Shown here piece after piece: positions 23,140 to 32,770 of a stretch of DNA of 64,000 bases. Numbering within the stretch: position 1 is the stretch's first letter; every line of letters begins with the position of its first letter. The notes beneath the pieces are model-generated. The model was given only the letters and a program-made list of their open reading frames with translations. It made no database searches and was not told where the DNA came from. Made by a program: the position numbers and the translations under genes. Source of the DNA: Pseudomonas sp. H1h (lineage in GTDB: Bacteria > Pseudomonadota > Gammaproteobacteria > Pseudomonadales > Pseudomonadaceae); assembly GCF_000633255.1 (NCBI RefSeq), contig NZ_AYMJ01000031.1, positions 310,001 to 374,000 of the forward strand, read 5' to 3'.

Positions 23140-25587
23140 TCAGCGGACTTTGCCCTCTGCCTGTTTCAACTCCTCCTTGTCGAAGTCATCGACGTCGATC
23201 ACCTTGCGTCGTGCCGCTTCGGCATCGCGCAGGGTCTGCGCTTCCACCGCTTGCAACACCCCGGCCTCCAGCGCGGCATCGATCGCGTGTTCGCCCGCCA
23301 CCGGTTTGACCTGACCACTCTTGAGCGAAGTGTGCAGTTTCTTGTGCAGCGGTTGGGCGGCGTTCAGCAGATCGCTGGCATGTTGCAGGGCACCGACGGC
23401 ATCGTCGGCGGACTGCGGGCGATAGCAGCCGGCGAGCAGCTCTTCAAGGGTTGGATCGCCTTTGGCCCGGCCGATCACCGCGGCCACTTCGGCGCCGAGC
23501 TTGTCCGACGGCCCTTTGTGGCGGCGACCGAACGGGAACACGATCACTCGCAACAGACCGCCGAACACCCGGTTCGGGAAGTTGCTCAGCAACTCGTCCA
23601 GTGCTCGCTCCGACTGGCCGAGGCTTTCTTCCATGGCCCAGCGGAACAGCGGTTCCATGTGCGCCGGCGAATCCAGATCGTGATAACGCTTGAGCGCGGC
23701 GGAGGCCAGATACAGGTTGCTCAACACATCGCCCAGACGCGCCGACAAGCGTTCACGGCGTTTCAGCTCGCCGCCCAGCAACATCATGCTGAAGTCGGCC
23801 AGCATGGCGAATGCCGCCGCCTGGCGGTTGAGCGCGCGGAAGTAGCCCTGACTGATCTTGTCCCCGGGTGCATGCTCGAAGTGGCCGAAACCCAGGTTCA
23901 GCACCAGGGTGCTGGCGGCGTTGCCCACGGCGAAACCGATGTGCTTGAGCAGCAGGCCGTCGAACTCTTTCAGTGCCTGTTCCTTGTCCTCGCGCCCGGC
24001 GAGGGCCATTTCCTTGAGGACGAACGGATGGCAGCGAATGGCGCCCTGACCGAAGATCATCAGGTTGCGCGAGAGGATGTTCGCGCCTTCCACGGTGATG
24101 AAGATCGGAGCACCGTTCCAGCTACGCCCCAGATAGTTGTTCGGGCCCATGATGATGGCCTTGCCGCCGTGCACGTCCATGGCGTGGCTGATGCATTCGC
24201 GGCCGCGTTCGGTCAGGTGGTACTTGAGGATCGCCGACAGTACTGACGGTTTTTCGCCCAGATCCACGGCGTTGGCGGTGAGCATGCGCGCCGCGTCCAT
24301 CATCCAGGCGTTGCCGCCGATGCGCGCCATGGCCTCCTGAATGCCTTCGAAGGCCGACAGCGGTACGTTGAACTGTTCACGAATCTGCGCGTACTGACCG
24401 GTCACCAGACTGGTGAACTTGGCCGCGCCGGTGCCGACGGCCGGCAGCGAAATCGAGCGCCCGACCGACAGGCAATTCATCAGCATCATCCAGCCCTTGC
24501 CGAGCATTTCCTGGCCACCGATGAGGAAGTCCAGCGGGATGAATACGTCTTTACCCGAGTTCGGGCCGTTCATGAACGCGGCGCCCAGCGGCAGGTGACG
24601 GCGGCCGATCTCCACGCCCGGCGTGTCGGTGGGGATCAGCGCCAGACTGATCCCCAGGTCGTCCTTGTCGCCCAGCAGGTGATCCGGATCATAAGCCTTG
24701 AAGGCGAGTCCGAGCAGGGTGGCCACCGGACCCAGGGTGATATAGCGTTTTTCCCAGTTCAGGCGAAGGCCGAGGACTTCCTGACCTTCCCATTCGCCCT
24801 TGCAGATGATCCCGGTGTCGGGCATCGCGCCGGCGTCGGAGCCGGCCAGCGGGCCGGTGAGGGCGAAGCACGGAATGTCGTCGCCACGGGCCAGTCGCGG
24901 CAGGTAGTGATTGCGTTGTTCATCGGTGCCGTAATGCAGCAGCAGTTCGGCCGGGCCGAGGGAGTTCGGTACCATCACCGTCGAGGCGAGGTCGCCGCTG
25001 CGGGTGGCGAGCTTCATCGCCACTTGCGAGTGGGCATAGGCGGAAAAGCCCTTGCCGCCGAATTCCTTGGGAATGATCAGGGCGAAGAAGCCGTGCTCCT
25101 TGATGTGGCTCCAGGCTTCGGGCGGCAGGTCCATCGACTGACCGATATGCCAGTCGGTGACCATCGCGCAGAGCTCTTCGGTCGGGCCGTCGATGAACGC
25201 CTGTTCTTCCTCGCTCAACTGCGCCTTGGGATAAGACAGCAGCTTGTCCCAGTCCGGACGGCCGCTGAACAGTTCACCGTCCCACCACACCGTGCCGGCA
25301 TCAATGGCGTCGCGTTCGGTCTGCGACATCGGCGGCAGGGTTTTCTGGAACCAGTTGAACAGCGGCGCAGTGAAGTGTTTGCGGCGCAGGTCAGGCAACA
25401 GCAACGGCGCCGCAACCAGCGCAAGCACGACCCAGAACACCAGCAGCAACCAGCCCGGGGCGCGGCTGAAAATGCCCATCGCCAGAAGGTAAATGGCGAC
25501 GATACCCAACGCGGGCAGCGGGGCGATGCGGCGATGGGCGAGGTACGCCACACCGACGATCAGAACCAGTATCCACAACAACAGCAT
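23140..25587 (-). CDS. fadE: acyl-CoA dehydrogenase, FadE type
   Basis: An 815-residue enzyme catalysing the first dehydrogenation of fatty-acid beta-oxidation, with FAD. Two N-terminal membrane segments are followed by a linker with PPMSQTERDAIDAGTVWWDGELFSG, characteristic of the FadE branch. The acyl-CoA dehydrogenase core (ALTGPLAGSDAGA, then the later KGWMMLMNCLSVGRSISLP) comes next, and a C-terminal DUF1974-like extension. The start is ATG 25587, with ggagg seven bases before it. The length is typical of FadE rather than of the ~380-residue short enzymes. Pseudomonads carry several paralogues, so this copy's chain-length role is open. Confidence 0.9.
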   Translation of the reverse strand: MLLLWILVLIVGVAYLAHRRIAPLPALGIVAIYLLAMGIFSRAPGWLLLVFWVVLALVAAPLLLPDLRRKHFTAPLFNWFQKTLPPMSQTERDAIDAGTVWWDGELFSGRPDWDKLLSYPKAQLSEEEQAFIDGPTEELCAMVTDWHIGQSMDLPPEAWSHIKEHGFFALIIPKEFGGKGFSAYAHSQVAMKLATRSGDLASTVMVPNSLGPAELLLHYGTDEQRNHYLPRLARGDDIPCFALTGPLAGSDAGAMPDTGIICKGEWEGQEVLGLRLNWEKRYITLGPVATLLGLAFKAYDPDHLLGDKDDLGISLALIPTDTPGVEIGRRHLPLGAAFMNGPNSGKDVFIPLDFLIGGQEMLGKGWMMLMNCLSVGRSISLPAVGTGAAKFTSLVTGQYAQIREQFNVPLSAFEGIQEAMARIGGNAWMMDAARMLTANAVDLGEKPSVLSAILKYHLTERGRECISHAMDVHGGKAIIMGPNNYLGRSWNGAPIFITVEGANILSRNLMIFGQGAIRCHPFVLKEMALAGREDKEQALKEFDGLLLKHIGFAVGNAASTLVLNLGFGHFEHAPGDKISQGYFRALNRQAAAFAMLADFSMMLLGGELKRRERLSARLGDVLSNLYLASAALKRYHDLDSPAHMEPLFRWAMEESLGQSERALDELLSNFPNRVFGGLLRVIVFPFGRRHKGPSDKLGAEVAAVIGRAKGDPTLEELLAGCYRPQSADDAVGALQHASDLLNAAQPLHKKLHTSLKSGQVKPVAGEHAIDAALEAGVLQAVEAQTLRDAEAARRKVIDVDDFDKEELKQAEGKVR

Positions 25588-25835
25588 ATGTAATCCTCCG
25601 TGAACCAAGGCAAACCGACCCTCCAGAGCTTAGACGGCATCTGTAAAACGGGGTGGTCAGAACAAGGTGATTGAACTCGTGGGAAACCCTGGATGACTTT
25701 TGTAGGTTCGGTGGGCAACACCCGTGGGAAATCGTTCGCTATTCCCGCGTCTTTGCGTGCATGTTTGGCCGAAACGTCGTTATCTGTGTGCTTGAGCTGT
25801 CGCTAGACTCGGGGCTCACCCAGGAGAAAATCGTC

Positions 25836-26495
25836 ATGCGCGAGTATCTGAGCCCCGGCCGCTTCATCGATAGTGACCACCCGGCGGTGGTGGAGTTCGC
25901 CGAACAGCACCGTGGGGTCAGCCGCGACCCGCTCGCGCAGGCGATCAGTCTTTATTACGCCGTGCGCGAAGCGGTGCGCTACAACCCGTATACCTTCAGC
26001 CTCGACCCGCAAACCCTGTGTGGCAGCTACGCCTTGGCAACCGGGGAGAGCTATTGCGTGCCCAAGGCCACGTTGCTGGCCGGGTGCGCGCGGCATTGCG
26101 GCATTCCCGCGCGAATCGGTCTGGCTGATGTCAGGAATCACCTGTCGACCCCGCGTCTGCTGCAATTGCTGCGCAGTGACGTGTTCGCCATGCACGGCTA
26201 CACCGAGCTGTTCCTTAACGATCGCTGGGTCAAGGCCACGCCGGCCTTCAACCAGCAACTGTGCGAATTGTTCAACGTCGCGCCGCTGGAGTTCGATGGG
26301 ATCAACGACAGCGTTTTTCACCCGTACAACCGCGATGGCGCGCATTTGATGGAGTATCTGGTTGATCACGGGCAGTTCAGCGATGTGCCGGAAACCTTCT
26401 TCTTCGAACACTTGGAAAAGTGCTACCCGCATCTGTTCGGCGAACAACAGGCCAAGACCCTGGGCGATATGCAGAGTGATTTGAGCCGTGTCTGA
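25836..26495 (+). CDS. transglutaminase-like domain protein
   Basis: A 219-residue protein with a papain-like transglutaminase core. Cys74 lies in GESYCVPKATLLAGCARHCGIPAR and His120 in FAMHGYTELFLNDRW. The position where the third acidic residue is expected reads VKATPAFN, so the acid is not obvious. Bacterial members are mostly cysteine proteases or amidases rather than cross-linkers. cagggag-like caggag precedes ATG 25836. No signal peptide is seen. It is followed closely by a glutathione S-transferase gene in the same direction. Confidence 0.8.
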   Translation: MREYLSPGRFIDSDHPAVVEFAEQHRGVSRDPLAQAISLYYAVREAVRYNPYTFSLDPQTLCGSYALATGESYCVPKATLLAGCARHCGIPARIGLADVRNHLSTPRLLQLLRSDVFAMHGYTELFLNDRWVKATPAFNQQLCELFNVAPLEFDGINDSVFHPYNRDGAHLMEYLVDHGQFSDVPETFFFEHLEKCYPHLFGEQQAKTLGDMQSDLSRV

Positions 26496-26538
26496 TCCGG
26501 CGTATGCTGCTCGCCCACGCATTTGAAAAGAGGCGGTC

Positions 26539-27162
26539 ATGCTGAAGATCTGGGGACGGAAAAACTCATCGAATGTCAGGAAGCCACTGTGGGCCGCCGA
26601 GGAACTTGGCCTGGCCTACGAGGCGATTGATGCCGGTGGCGCCTTCGGGGTGGTTGATACGCCTGAATATCGGGCGATGAATCCGAACGGCCGAGTGCCG
26701 GTGATCGAAGATGACGGTTTCGTGCTGTGGGAATCCAACGCCATCGTGCGTTACCTGCTGGCCAGGCATGCGCCGAACAGCGCGTGGTACCCGGCAGATC
26801 CACAAGCCCGGGCGATCGCTGACAAATGGATGGACTGGACCACCTCGAGTTTCGCCGGGCCGTTCCGCACCGTGTTCTGGGGCGTGCTGCGTACGCCGGC
26901 AGACCAGCAGGACTGGCCGGCAATCAACGCTGCGATCAAGGAGTGCACGGCGCTGTTGGCCATGGCCGATCAAGCCCTTGCCGGCCAGTCGTATTTGTCC
27001 GGAAACGAAATCGGCATGGGCGATATCCCCCTCGGCAGTTTCATTTATGCCTGGTTCGAGATGCCGATCGAGCGCGCCTCGCAGCCGCACCTGGAGGCCT
27101 GGTACGCACGTTTGAAGCAGCGTGCGGCCTATCAGAAAGCGGTCATGACCGCGTTGACTTGA
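26539..27162 (+). CDS. glutathione S-transferase
   Basis: A 207-residue cytosolic GST. The N-terminal thioredoxin-like domain has KIWGRKNSSNVRKPLWAAEEL with Ser rather than Cys at the active position, NPNGRVPVIED for the cis-proline, and WESNAIVRYL for glutathione gamma-glutamyl binding. The helical C-terminal domain carries GMGDIPLG. It probably conjugates electrophiles to glutathione; the substrate is unknown. agagg precedes the ATG. It lies 43 bases after the transglutaminase-like gene. Confidence 0.9.
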   Translation: MLKIWGRKNSSNVRKPLWAAEELGLAYEAIDAGGAFGVVDTPEYRAMNPNGRVPVIEDDGFVLWESNAIVRYLLARHAPNSAWYPADPQARAIADKWMDWTTSSFAGPFRTVFWGVLRTPADQQDWPAINAAIKECTALLAMADQALAGQSYLSGNEIGMGDIPLGSFIYAWFEMPIERASQPHLEAWYARLKQRAAYQKAVMTALT

Positions 27163-27295
27163 TAATAACTATCGACACACTTGACTGTACTTGTGTGGCG
27201 GCGGCAAGCACCATTGCGCTCATGCGCCGTGGTTGTTTTGTTCGCCGCCCGGCCTGACCTTTCCTTTTCTTCCCTTCTTGGTGCGAAAATCAGAT

Positions 27296-28228
27296 ATGAG
27301 TTCCGCTCTGTCCATCCGGCAGCTAACCAAAACCTACGGCAACGGGTTCCAGGCCTTGAGTGGTATCGATCTGGACGTCGCCGAGGGTGACTTCTTCGCC
27401 TTGCTCGGCCCCAACGGTGCCGGCAAATCCACGACCATCGGCATTCTTTCGACCCTGGTCAACAAGACCAGTGGCACGGTGAATATCTTCGGCCATGACC
27501 TGGACAAGAACCCGGCGGCGCTCAAGCGCTCGATCGGCGTCGTGCCTCAGGAATTCAACTTCAACCAGTTCGAAAAAACCTTCGACATCGTCGTGACCCA
27601 GGCGGGTTACTACGGCATCCCGGCGAAGATCGCCAAGGAGCGCGCCGAGCAGTACCTGACCCAGCTCGGCTTGTGGGACAAGCGCGACGTGCCGTCGCGG
27701 TCGCTGTCCGGCGGCATGAAGCGGCGCCTGATGATTGCCCGCGCGCTGGTGCATGAGCCGCGCCTGTTGATCCTCGATGAACCGACCGCCGGGGTCGACA
27801 TCGAACTGCGTCGCTCGATGTGGACGTTCCTCACCGAGCTGAACCAGAAAGGCATCACCATCATCCTCACCACGCACTATCTGGAAGAGGCTGAGCAGTT
27901 GTGCCGCAACATCGGCATCATCGACCATGGCACCATCGTCGAGAACACCAGCATGAAACAACTGCTGGGCCAACTGCACGTCGAAACCTTCCTGCTGGAC
28001 CTGAAAAACGACTTGAACGCCGCGCCACAATTGCTCGGCTATCCGGCTCGCTTGCTCGACAGCCATACCCTGGAAGTCCAGGTCGACAAATCCATGGGCA
28101 TCACCGCGTTGTTCACCCAGTTGGCGCAGCAGCACATCGAAGTGCTGAGCCTGCGCAACAAAACCAATCGCCTCGAGGAGCTGTTCGTGTCCCTGGTGGA
28201 GAAAAATCTGTCGAAGGTGGCGGTATGA
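27296..28228 (+). CDS. ABC transporter ATP-binding protein (ABC-2 exporter)
   Basis: A 310-residue ATPase with Walker A GPNGAGKST, Q-loop VPQEFNF, signature LSGGMKRR, Walker B LLILDEPTAGVD and switch His in TTHYLEEAE. A C-terminal extension of about 80 residues is typical of DrrA/YadG-type export ATPases. ATG 27296 was chosen; the longer frame upstream lacks support. The stop overlaps the permease start by ATGA, so the two proteins form one exporter. The substrate is unknown. Confidence 0.93.
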   Translation: MSSALSIRQLTKTYGNGFQALSGIDLDVAEGDFFALLGPNGAGKSTTIGILSTLVNKTSGTVNIFGHDLDKNPAALKRSIGVVPQEFNFNQFEKTFDIVVTQAGYYGIPAKIAKERAEQYLTQLGLWDKRDVPSRSLSGGMKRRLMIARALVHEPRLLILDEPTAGVDIELRRSMWTFLTELNQKGITIILTTHYLEEAEQLCRNIGIIDHGTIVENTSMKQLLGQLHVETFLLDLKNDLNAAPQLLGYPARLLDSHTLEVQVDKSMGITALFTQLAQQHIEVLSLRNKTNRLEELFVSLVEKNLSKVAV

Positions 28229-29004
28229 GTTCCGAGTTCCGGCCCAACCTGGTCGCCCTCAATACCATCGTTTACCGCGAAGTCCGGCGCTTTACCCGGA
28301 TCTGGCCGCAGACCCTGCTGCCGCCGGCGATCACCATGGTTCTGTATTTCGTGATCTTCGGTAACCTGATCGGCCGACAGATCGGCGACATGGGTGGTTT
28401 CACCTACATGGAGTACATCGTGCCGGGGCTGATCATGATGTCGGTGATCACCAACTCCTACGGCAACGTGGTGTCGAGCTTCTTCGGCAGCAAGTTCCAG
28501 CGCTCCATCGAAGAGCTGATGGTTTCGCCGGTGTCACCGCACACGATCCTGATCGGCTACACCATCGGCGGCGTGCTGCGCGGCTTGATGGTCGGGGTCA
28601 TCGTGACCATTTTGTCGCTGTTCTTCACGCACCTGCAGGTACACCATCTCGGCGTGACCTTGCTGGTGGTGATTCTGACTGCGACGATCTTCTCGCTGCT
28701 GGGCTTCATCAACGCGGTGTTTGCGCGCAACTTCGATGATATTTCGATCATCCCGACGTTTGTGCTGACGCCGCTGACCTACCTCGGTGGGGTGTTCTAC
28801 TCGATTACCTTGCTGCCGCCGTTCTGGCAGACCGTGTCGCTGGCCAACCCGGTGCTGCACATGGTCAACGCATTCCGTTACGGCATTCTTGGCGTGTCGG
28901 ATATCAAGATCGGCATCGCGATCACCTTCATGCTGGTGGCGACTGTCGTGCTATATCTCGGTTGTGCGCGGTTGCTGGTGAGCGGGCGCGGGATGCGGAC
29001 CTGA
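28225..29004 (+). CDS. ABC-2 type permease
   Basis: A 259-residue inner-membrane protein with six predicted membrane segments and the ABC-2 C-terminal motif (LTPLTYLGGVFYSITLLPPF, then NPVLHMVNAFRYG). It partners the overlapping ATPase gene. The pair resembles YadG/YadH of E. coli, whose substrate is not established. Confidence 0.93.
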   Translation: MSSEFRPNLVALNTIVYREVRRFTRIWPQTLLPPAITMVLYFVIFGNLIGRQIGDMGGFTYMEYIVPGLIMMSVITNSYGNVVSSFFGSKFQRSIEELMVSPVSPHTILIGYTIGGVLRGLMVGVIVTILSLFFTHLQVHHLGVTLLVVILTATIFSLLGFINAVFARNFDDISIIPTFVLTPLTYLGGVFYSITLLPPFWQTVSLANPVLHMVNAFRYGILGVSDIKIGIAITFMLVATVVLYLGCARLLVSGRGMRT

Positions 29005-29021
29005 TTCCAGACCGCATTACT

Positions 29022-29090
29022 GCCATCGCGAGCAGGCTCACTCCTGCATTGGAATGCGTTCCTCTGCTGGAGTGAGCCTGCTCGCGATGG
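29022..29090. repeat. REPIN, tail-to-tail type
   Basis: gccatcgcgagcaggctcac and its complement gtgagcctgctcgcgatgg flank a short loop containing ttggaatgcgttcctc. The loop recurs almost unchanged in the REPIN at 61029-61090, so both belong to one subfamily. Confidence 0.88.
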
Positions 29091-29111
29091 GACCCATCCA
29101 GACACCCCAAT

Positions 29112-29141
29112 AAAACGGCCTCCCTTGCGGAGGCCGTTTTG
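29112..29141. terminator. bidirectional terminator
   Basis: Stem aaaacggcctcc / ggaggccgtttt between the convergent ABC permease and DUF2062 genes. Confidence 0.9.
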
Positions 29142-29144
29142 CAT

Positions 29145-29663
29145 TCATGCCTTGCGGTTTTTCTTGCGCCGCGCCCATTGCCGGGCCACCCACCAGCGCC
29201 AGTACAGCATCACTGCAAAGTAGGCGAGGGCGCCAAGGACCAGGCCACACACCACCGACCCCAGCAAAAACGGTTGCCACAACGTCGACAGTTCGCCGCT
29301 GATCCATTCCCAGGTCAACGAGTCGGGCAGGGTGCGGGCGGGCACGTCCATCAACCAGGCCCCGGCCTGATACGTGCAGAAAAACACCGCCGGCATGGTG
29401 ATCGGGTTGGTCAGCCACACCAGGCTCACGGCAATCGGCATGTTGCCGCGCACGGTAATCGCCAGTGCGGCCGCCACCAGCATTTGCGCCGGAATCGGCA
29501 GGAACGCGGCGAACAAGCCAACGGCCATCGCCCGGGCCACCGAGTGACGATTGAGGTGCCAGAGGTTCGGGTCATGCAGCAACTTGCCGAGAAAGCGTAA
29601 GGATTTGTGTTCCCTGATGCTCGTCGGATCGGGCATGTAACGTTTGAATAAGCGCCGGGGCAT
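29145..29663 (-). CDS. DUF2062 membrane protein
   Basis: A 172-residue protein with three hydrophobic segments in the region 45-140 and the DUF2062 hallmark LVWLTNPITMPAVFFCTYQAG. A basic Arg/Lys-rich C-terminal tail lies in the cytosol. The function is not known. It lies next to comEC in a divergent arrangement, as is usual in pseudomonads by my recollection. Confidence 0.85.
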   Translation of the reverse strand: MPRRLFKRYMPDPTSIREHKSLRFLGKLLHDPNLWHLNRHSVARAMAVGLFAAFLPIPAQMLVAAALAITVRGNMPIAVSLVWLTNPITMPAVFFCTYQAGAWLMDVPARTLPDSLTWEWISGELSTLWQPFLLGSVVCGLVLGALAYFAVMLYWRWWVARQWARRKKNRKA

Positions 29664-29798
29664 AAGGCTTCTCGGTCGGTTAAGGCGTCAAGTATGTCTG
29701 GATTCTACGAAGCGCCCATTCAGACTTTGTGACAATTGTTGACGACGAGCAGGCTTCGCACCGGCTACGCCTAAGGAGTAACTCTCAAGGACGGGCGT

Positions 29799-32033
29799 AT
29801 GCGCACAGGGATGATGGCGCTGGCAGCCGGTCTGCTGGTGGTGGTTTTTTTACCGGTTTTACCGCCGGTCGGGTTGCTGATGTTGTTGCCCGTGGTGGGG
29901 CTGATGTTGCTGCCGTTTCGCAGCTATCCGTTGGCATTTTTTCTGTTCGGTTTCACTTGGGCCTGTGTCAGCGCGCAGTGGGCGCTGAATGATCGGTTGC
30001 CGCAACCGCTCGATGGCGAAACACGCTGGATCGAAGGGCGGGTGGTGGGGTTGCCACAGTCCGGCGACGGTGTGGTGCGTTTCGAGTTGGCCGAGGCCCG
30101 CTCGCGGCGCGAGACGCTGCCGTCGTTGATGCGTCTGGCGTGGTACGCCGGGCCGCCGGTCAACAGCGGCGAGCGCTGGCGTCTGGCGGTGAAGCTCAAG
30201 CGCCCCGGCGGTTTGCTCAATCCTGACGCCTTCGATTACGAGGCCTGGCTGCTGGCGCAACGCATCGGCGCAACCGGTACGATCAAGGACGGTCAGCGCC
30301 TTGCCGAGGCCAGTGGGGCGTGGCGCGACAGCATTCGTCAACGCTTGCTTGAGGTAGACGCTCAGGGTCGGGCCGGTGCATTGGCGGCGCTGGTGCTCGG
30401 CGACGGTTCCGGGCTCAGCCGCGAGGATTGGCAGATCCTGCAGGACACCGGCACCGTGCATTTGCTGGTGATTTCCGGCCAGCACATCGGATTGCTGGCG
30501 GCGGTGATGTATCTGCTGGTCGCGGGGCTCGCGCGTTATGGGGTGTGGCCGCTGCGCTGGCCATGGCTGCCCTGGGCCTGTGGTCTGGCGTTTGCGGCGG
30601 CATTGGGTTACGGATTGCTGGCCGGGTTTGAGGTGCCGGTGCAACGGGCCTGTGTGATGGTCGGCCTGGTATTGCTATGGCGTCTGCGTTTTCGCCATCT
30701 CGGCACGTGGTGGCCGCTGTTGCTGGCATTCAATGCGGTGCTGTTGCTTGATCCGTTGGCCAGCCTGCGCCCGGGTTTCTGGTTATCTTTTGCGGCGGTG
30801 GCGGTGCTGATCTTCACTTTCGGCAGCCGCCTCGGCGCGTGGCGCTGGTGGCAGACCTGGACCCGCGCACAATGGCTGATTGCGATCGGCCTGTGCCCGG
30901 TGTTGCTGGCGCTGAACCTGCCGATCAGCCTCAGCGGGCCGTTGGCGAACTTGCTGGCGGTGCCGTGGGTCAGTTTCGTCGTGTTGCCGCCAGCACTGCT
31001 CGGTACTGCGCTGCTGCCGGTGCCCTATGTCGGCGAAGGCCTGTTGTGGCTGGCGGGCGGTCTGCTTGATGCGCTGTTTCGCGGCCTAGCGCTGATTGCC
31101 GGGCAATGGCCAGCGTGGGTTCCAGCCGCTGTATCGTGGTGGGTCTGGGCGCTGGGCAGCCTCGGCACGCTGTTGTTGCTGTTGCCGCGCGGGGTGCCGA
31201 TGCGGCCGCTGGGCTGGCCGTTACTCTTGATGCTGGTGGTGCCGCCGCGTGAGCGTTTGCCCGAGGGCGTGGCCGATATCTGGCAGCTTGATGTCGGCCA
31301 AGGCCTGGCGATTCTGATCCGCACCCGTCATCACGCCGTGCTGTACGACGCCGGGCCGCGTTTCGGCGATTTCGATATCGGTGAACGAGTGGTGTTGCCG
31401 GCACTGCGCAAGCTTGGCGTCGAACATCTGGACATGATGTTGCTCAGCCATGCCGATGCTGATCATGCCGGCGGCGCTTTGGCGGTGGCGCGCCGGTTGC
31501 CGGTCATTCAGGTGATCAGTGGCGATCCGCCAGGCTTGCCTGTCGAGCTGAACGCCGCTGCGTGCGACAGTGGCCGGCAATGGCAGTGGGACGGCGTGCG
31601 CTTTCAGCTTTGGCAATGGTCGGCCGCCCACGACAGCAACCAGCGTTCCTGTGTGTTGCAGATCGAGGCCAATGGCGAGCGTCTGCTGCTCACCGGCGAT
31701 ATTGATGCCCACGCCGAACGCGTCCTGCTCGACAGCCCGTTAGCCGTCCCCACGCAATGGCTGCAGGCACCGCATCATGGCAGCCGCAGTTCGTCGTCCA
31801 TGGCGTTGCTCAAAACCCTGCAACCTGAAGCGGTGCTGATCTCCCGGGGGCAGGGCAATTCGTTCGGCCACCCGCATCCCACCGTGCTCGCGCGTTATCG
31901 CAAGCAGCAACTGCGCGTTTATGACAGCGCCGAACATGGCGCCATTCATCTGCAACTGGGGAGCTTCAGCGCGCCATGGACAATGCGTCAGCAGCGGCGC
32001 TTCTGGCGCGACCCGCCCGCGTTGCCCCGTTGA
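29799..32033 (+). CDS. comEC: DNA internalization-related competence protein ComEC/Rec2
   Basis: A 744-residue inner-membrane channel for uptake of single-stranded DNA. The parts in order are: N-terminal membrane segments, an OB-fold-like soluble region (about 65-180), the competence membrane domain with LLVISGQHIGLLAAV, and a C-terminal metallo-beta-lactamase domain from about 490 with LLSHADADHAGG and APHHGSRSSSS. The DAGPRFGDFDIGERV stretch is typical. A ribosome-binding aagga precedes ATG 29799. The length is full for the family. It heads the comEC-exbB-exbD-lpxK run, although promoters inside may separate them. Confidence 0.93.
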   Translation: MRTGMMALAAGLLVVVFLPVLPPVGLLMLLPVVGLMLLPFRSYPLAFFLFGFTWACVSAQWALNDRLPQPLDGETRWIEGRVVGLPQSGDGVVRFELAEARSRRETLPSLMRLAWYAGPPVNSGERWRLAVKLKRPGGLLNPDAFDYEAWLLAQRIGATGTIKDGQRLAEASGAWRDSIRQRLLEVDAQGRAGALAALVLGDGSGLSREDWQILQDTGTVHLLVISGQHIGLLAAVMYLLVAGLARYGVWPLRWPWLPWACGLAFAAALGYGLLAGFEVPVQRACVMVGLVLLWRLRFRHLGTWWPLLLAFNAVLLLDPLASLRPGFWLSFAAVAVLIFTFGSRLGAWRWWQTWTRAQWLIAIGLCPVLLALNLPISLSGPLANLLAVPWVSFVVLPPALLGTALLPVPYVGEGLLWLAGGLLDALFRGLALIAGQWPAWVPAAVSWWVWALGSLGTLLLLLPRGVPMRPLGWPLLLMLVVPPRERLPEGVADIWQLDVGQGLAILIRTRHHAVLYDAGPRFGDFDIGERVVLPALRKLGVEHLDMMLLSHADADHAGGALAVARRLPVIQVISGDPPGLPVELNAAACDSGRQWQWDGVRFQLWQWSAAHDSNQRSCVLQIEANGERLLLTGDIDAHAERVLLDSPLAVPTQWLQAPHHGSRSSSSMALLKTLQPEAVLISRGQGNSFGHPHPTVLARYRKQQLRVYDSAEHGAIHLQLGSFSAPWTMRQQRRFWRDPPALPR

Positions 32034-32134
32034 TCGGCGCAGGCACGCTTGCGGCATCACGGTCGTCGGGGCAGCGGGTCTTAATCGCGAACCGGTATGG
32101 TAAAGTGGCGCACTTTTTCGAGGGGACTGTCACT

Positions 32135-32770
32135 GTGTGGGAATTGGTCAAATCCGGCGGCTGGATGATGTTGCCGATCATTCTGAGTTCCATCGCGGCC
32201 ATGGCGATTGTCGCCGAGCGCCTGTGGACCCTGCGCGCCAGTCGCGTCACCCCCGAGCATCTGCTGGGCCAGGTCTGGGTCTGGATCAAGGACAAGCAGC
32301 TCAACAAAGAGAAACTCAAGGAATTGCGCGCCAATTCGCCGCTGGGTGAAATCCTCGCGGCGGGCCTGGCCAACTCCAAGCATGGTCGCGAGATCATGAA
32401 GGAATGCATCGAAGAAGCCGCCGCGCGGGTGATCCACGAGCTCGAACGCTACGTCAACGCGCTGGGCACCATCGCCGCCATGTCGCCGTTGCTGGGGCTG
32501 TTGGGTACGGTACTGGGCATGATCGATATTTTCAGCGCCTTCACCGGTTCCGGCATGACCACCAACGCGTCGGTATTGGCCGGCGGTATTTCCAAGGCGT
32601 TGATCACCACCGCAGCGGGCCTGATGGTCGGTATTCCGTCGGTGTTCTTCCACCGTTTCCTACAGCGCCGCATCGATGAGCTTGTGGTGGGCATGGAGCA
32701 GGAAGCGATCAAACTGGTCGAAGTGGTGCAGGGCGACCGTGACGTCGATCTGGCCGGGGAAAAAGCGTGA
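32135..32770 (+). CDS. exbB: ExbB/TolQ-type proton channel protein
   Basis: A 211-residue MotA/TolQ/ExbB family protein with three membrane segments; the second and third contain SPLLGLLGTVLGMIDIF and GISKALITTAAGLMVGIPSVFF. It forms the proton-driven motor with ExbD, energising TonB-type or another outer-membrane process. The start is GTG 32135, with agggga eight bases upstream; the longer open frame reaches back into comEC. No tonB is adjacent. In this lpxK-linked copy an envelope rather than iron role is possible (inference). Confidence 0.9.
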   Translation: MWELVKSGGWMMLPIILSSIAAMAIVAERLWTLRASRVTPEHLLGQVWVWIKDKQLNKEKLKELRANSPLGEILAAGLANSKHGREIMKECIEEAAARVIHELERYVNALGTIAAMSPLLGLLGTVLGMIDIFSAFTGSGMTTNASVLAGGISKALITTAAGLMVGIPSVFFHRFLQRRIDELVVGMEQEAIKLVEVVQGDRDVDLAGEKA

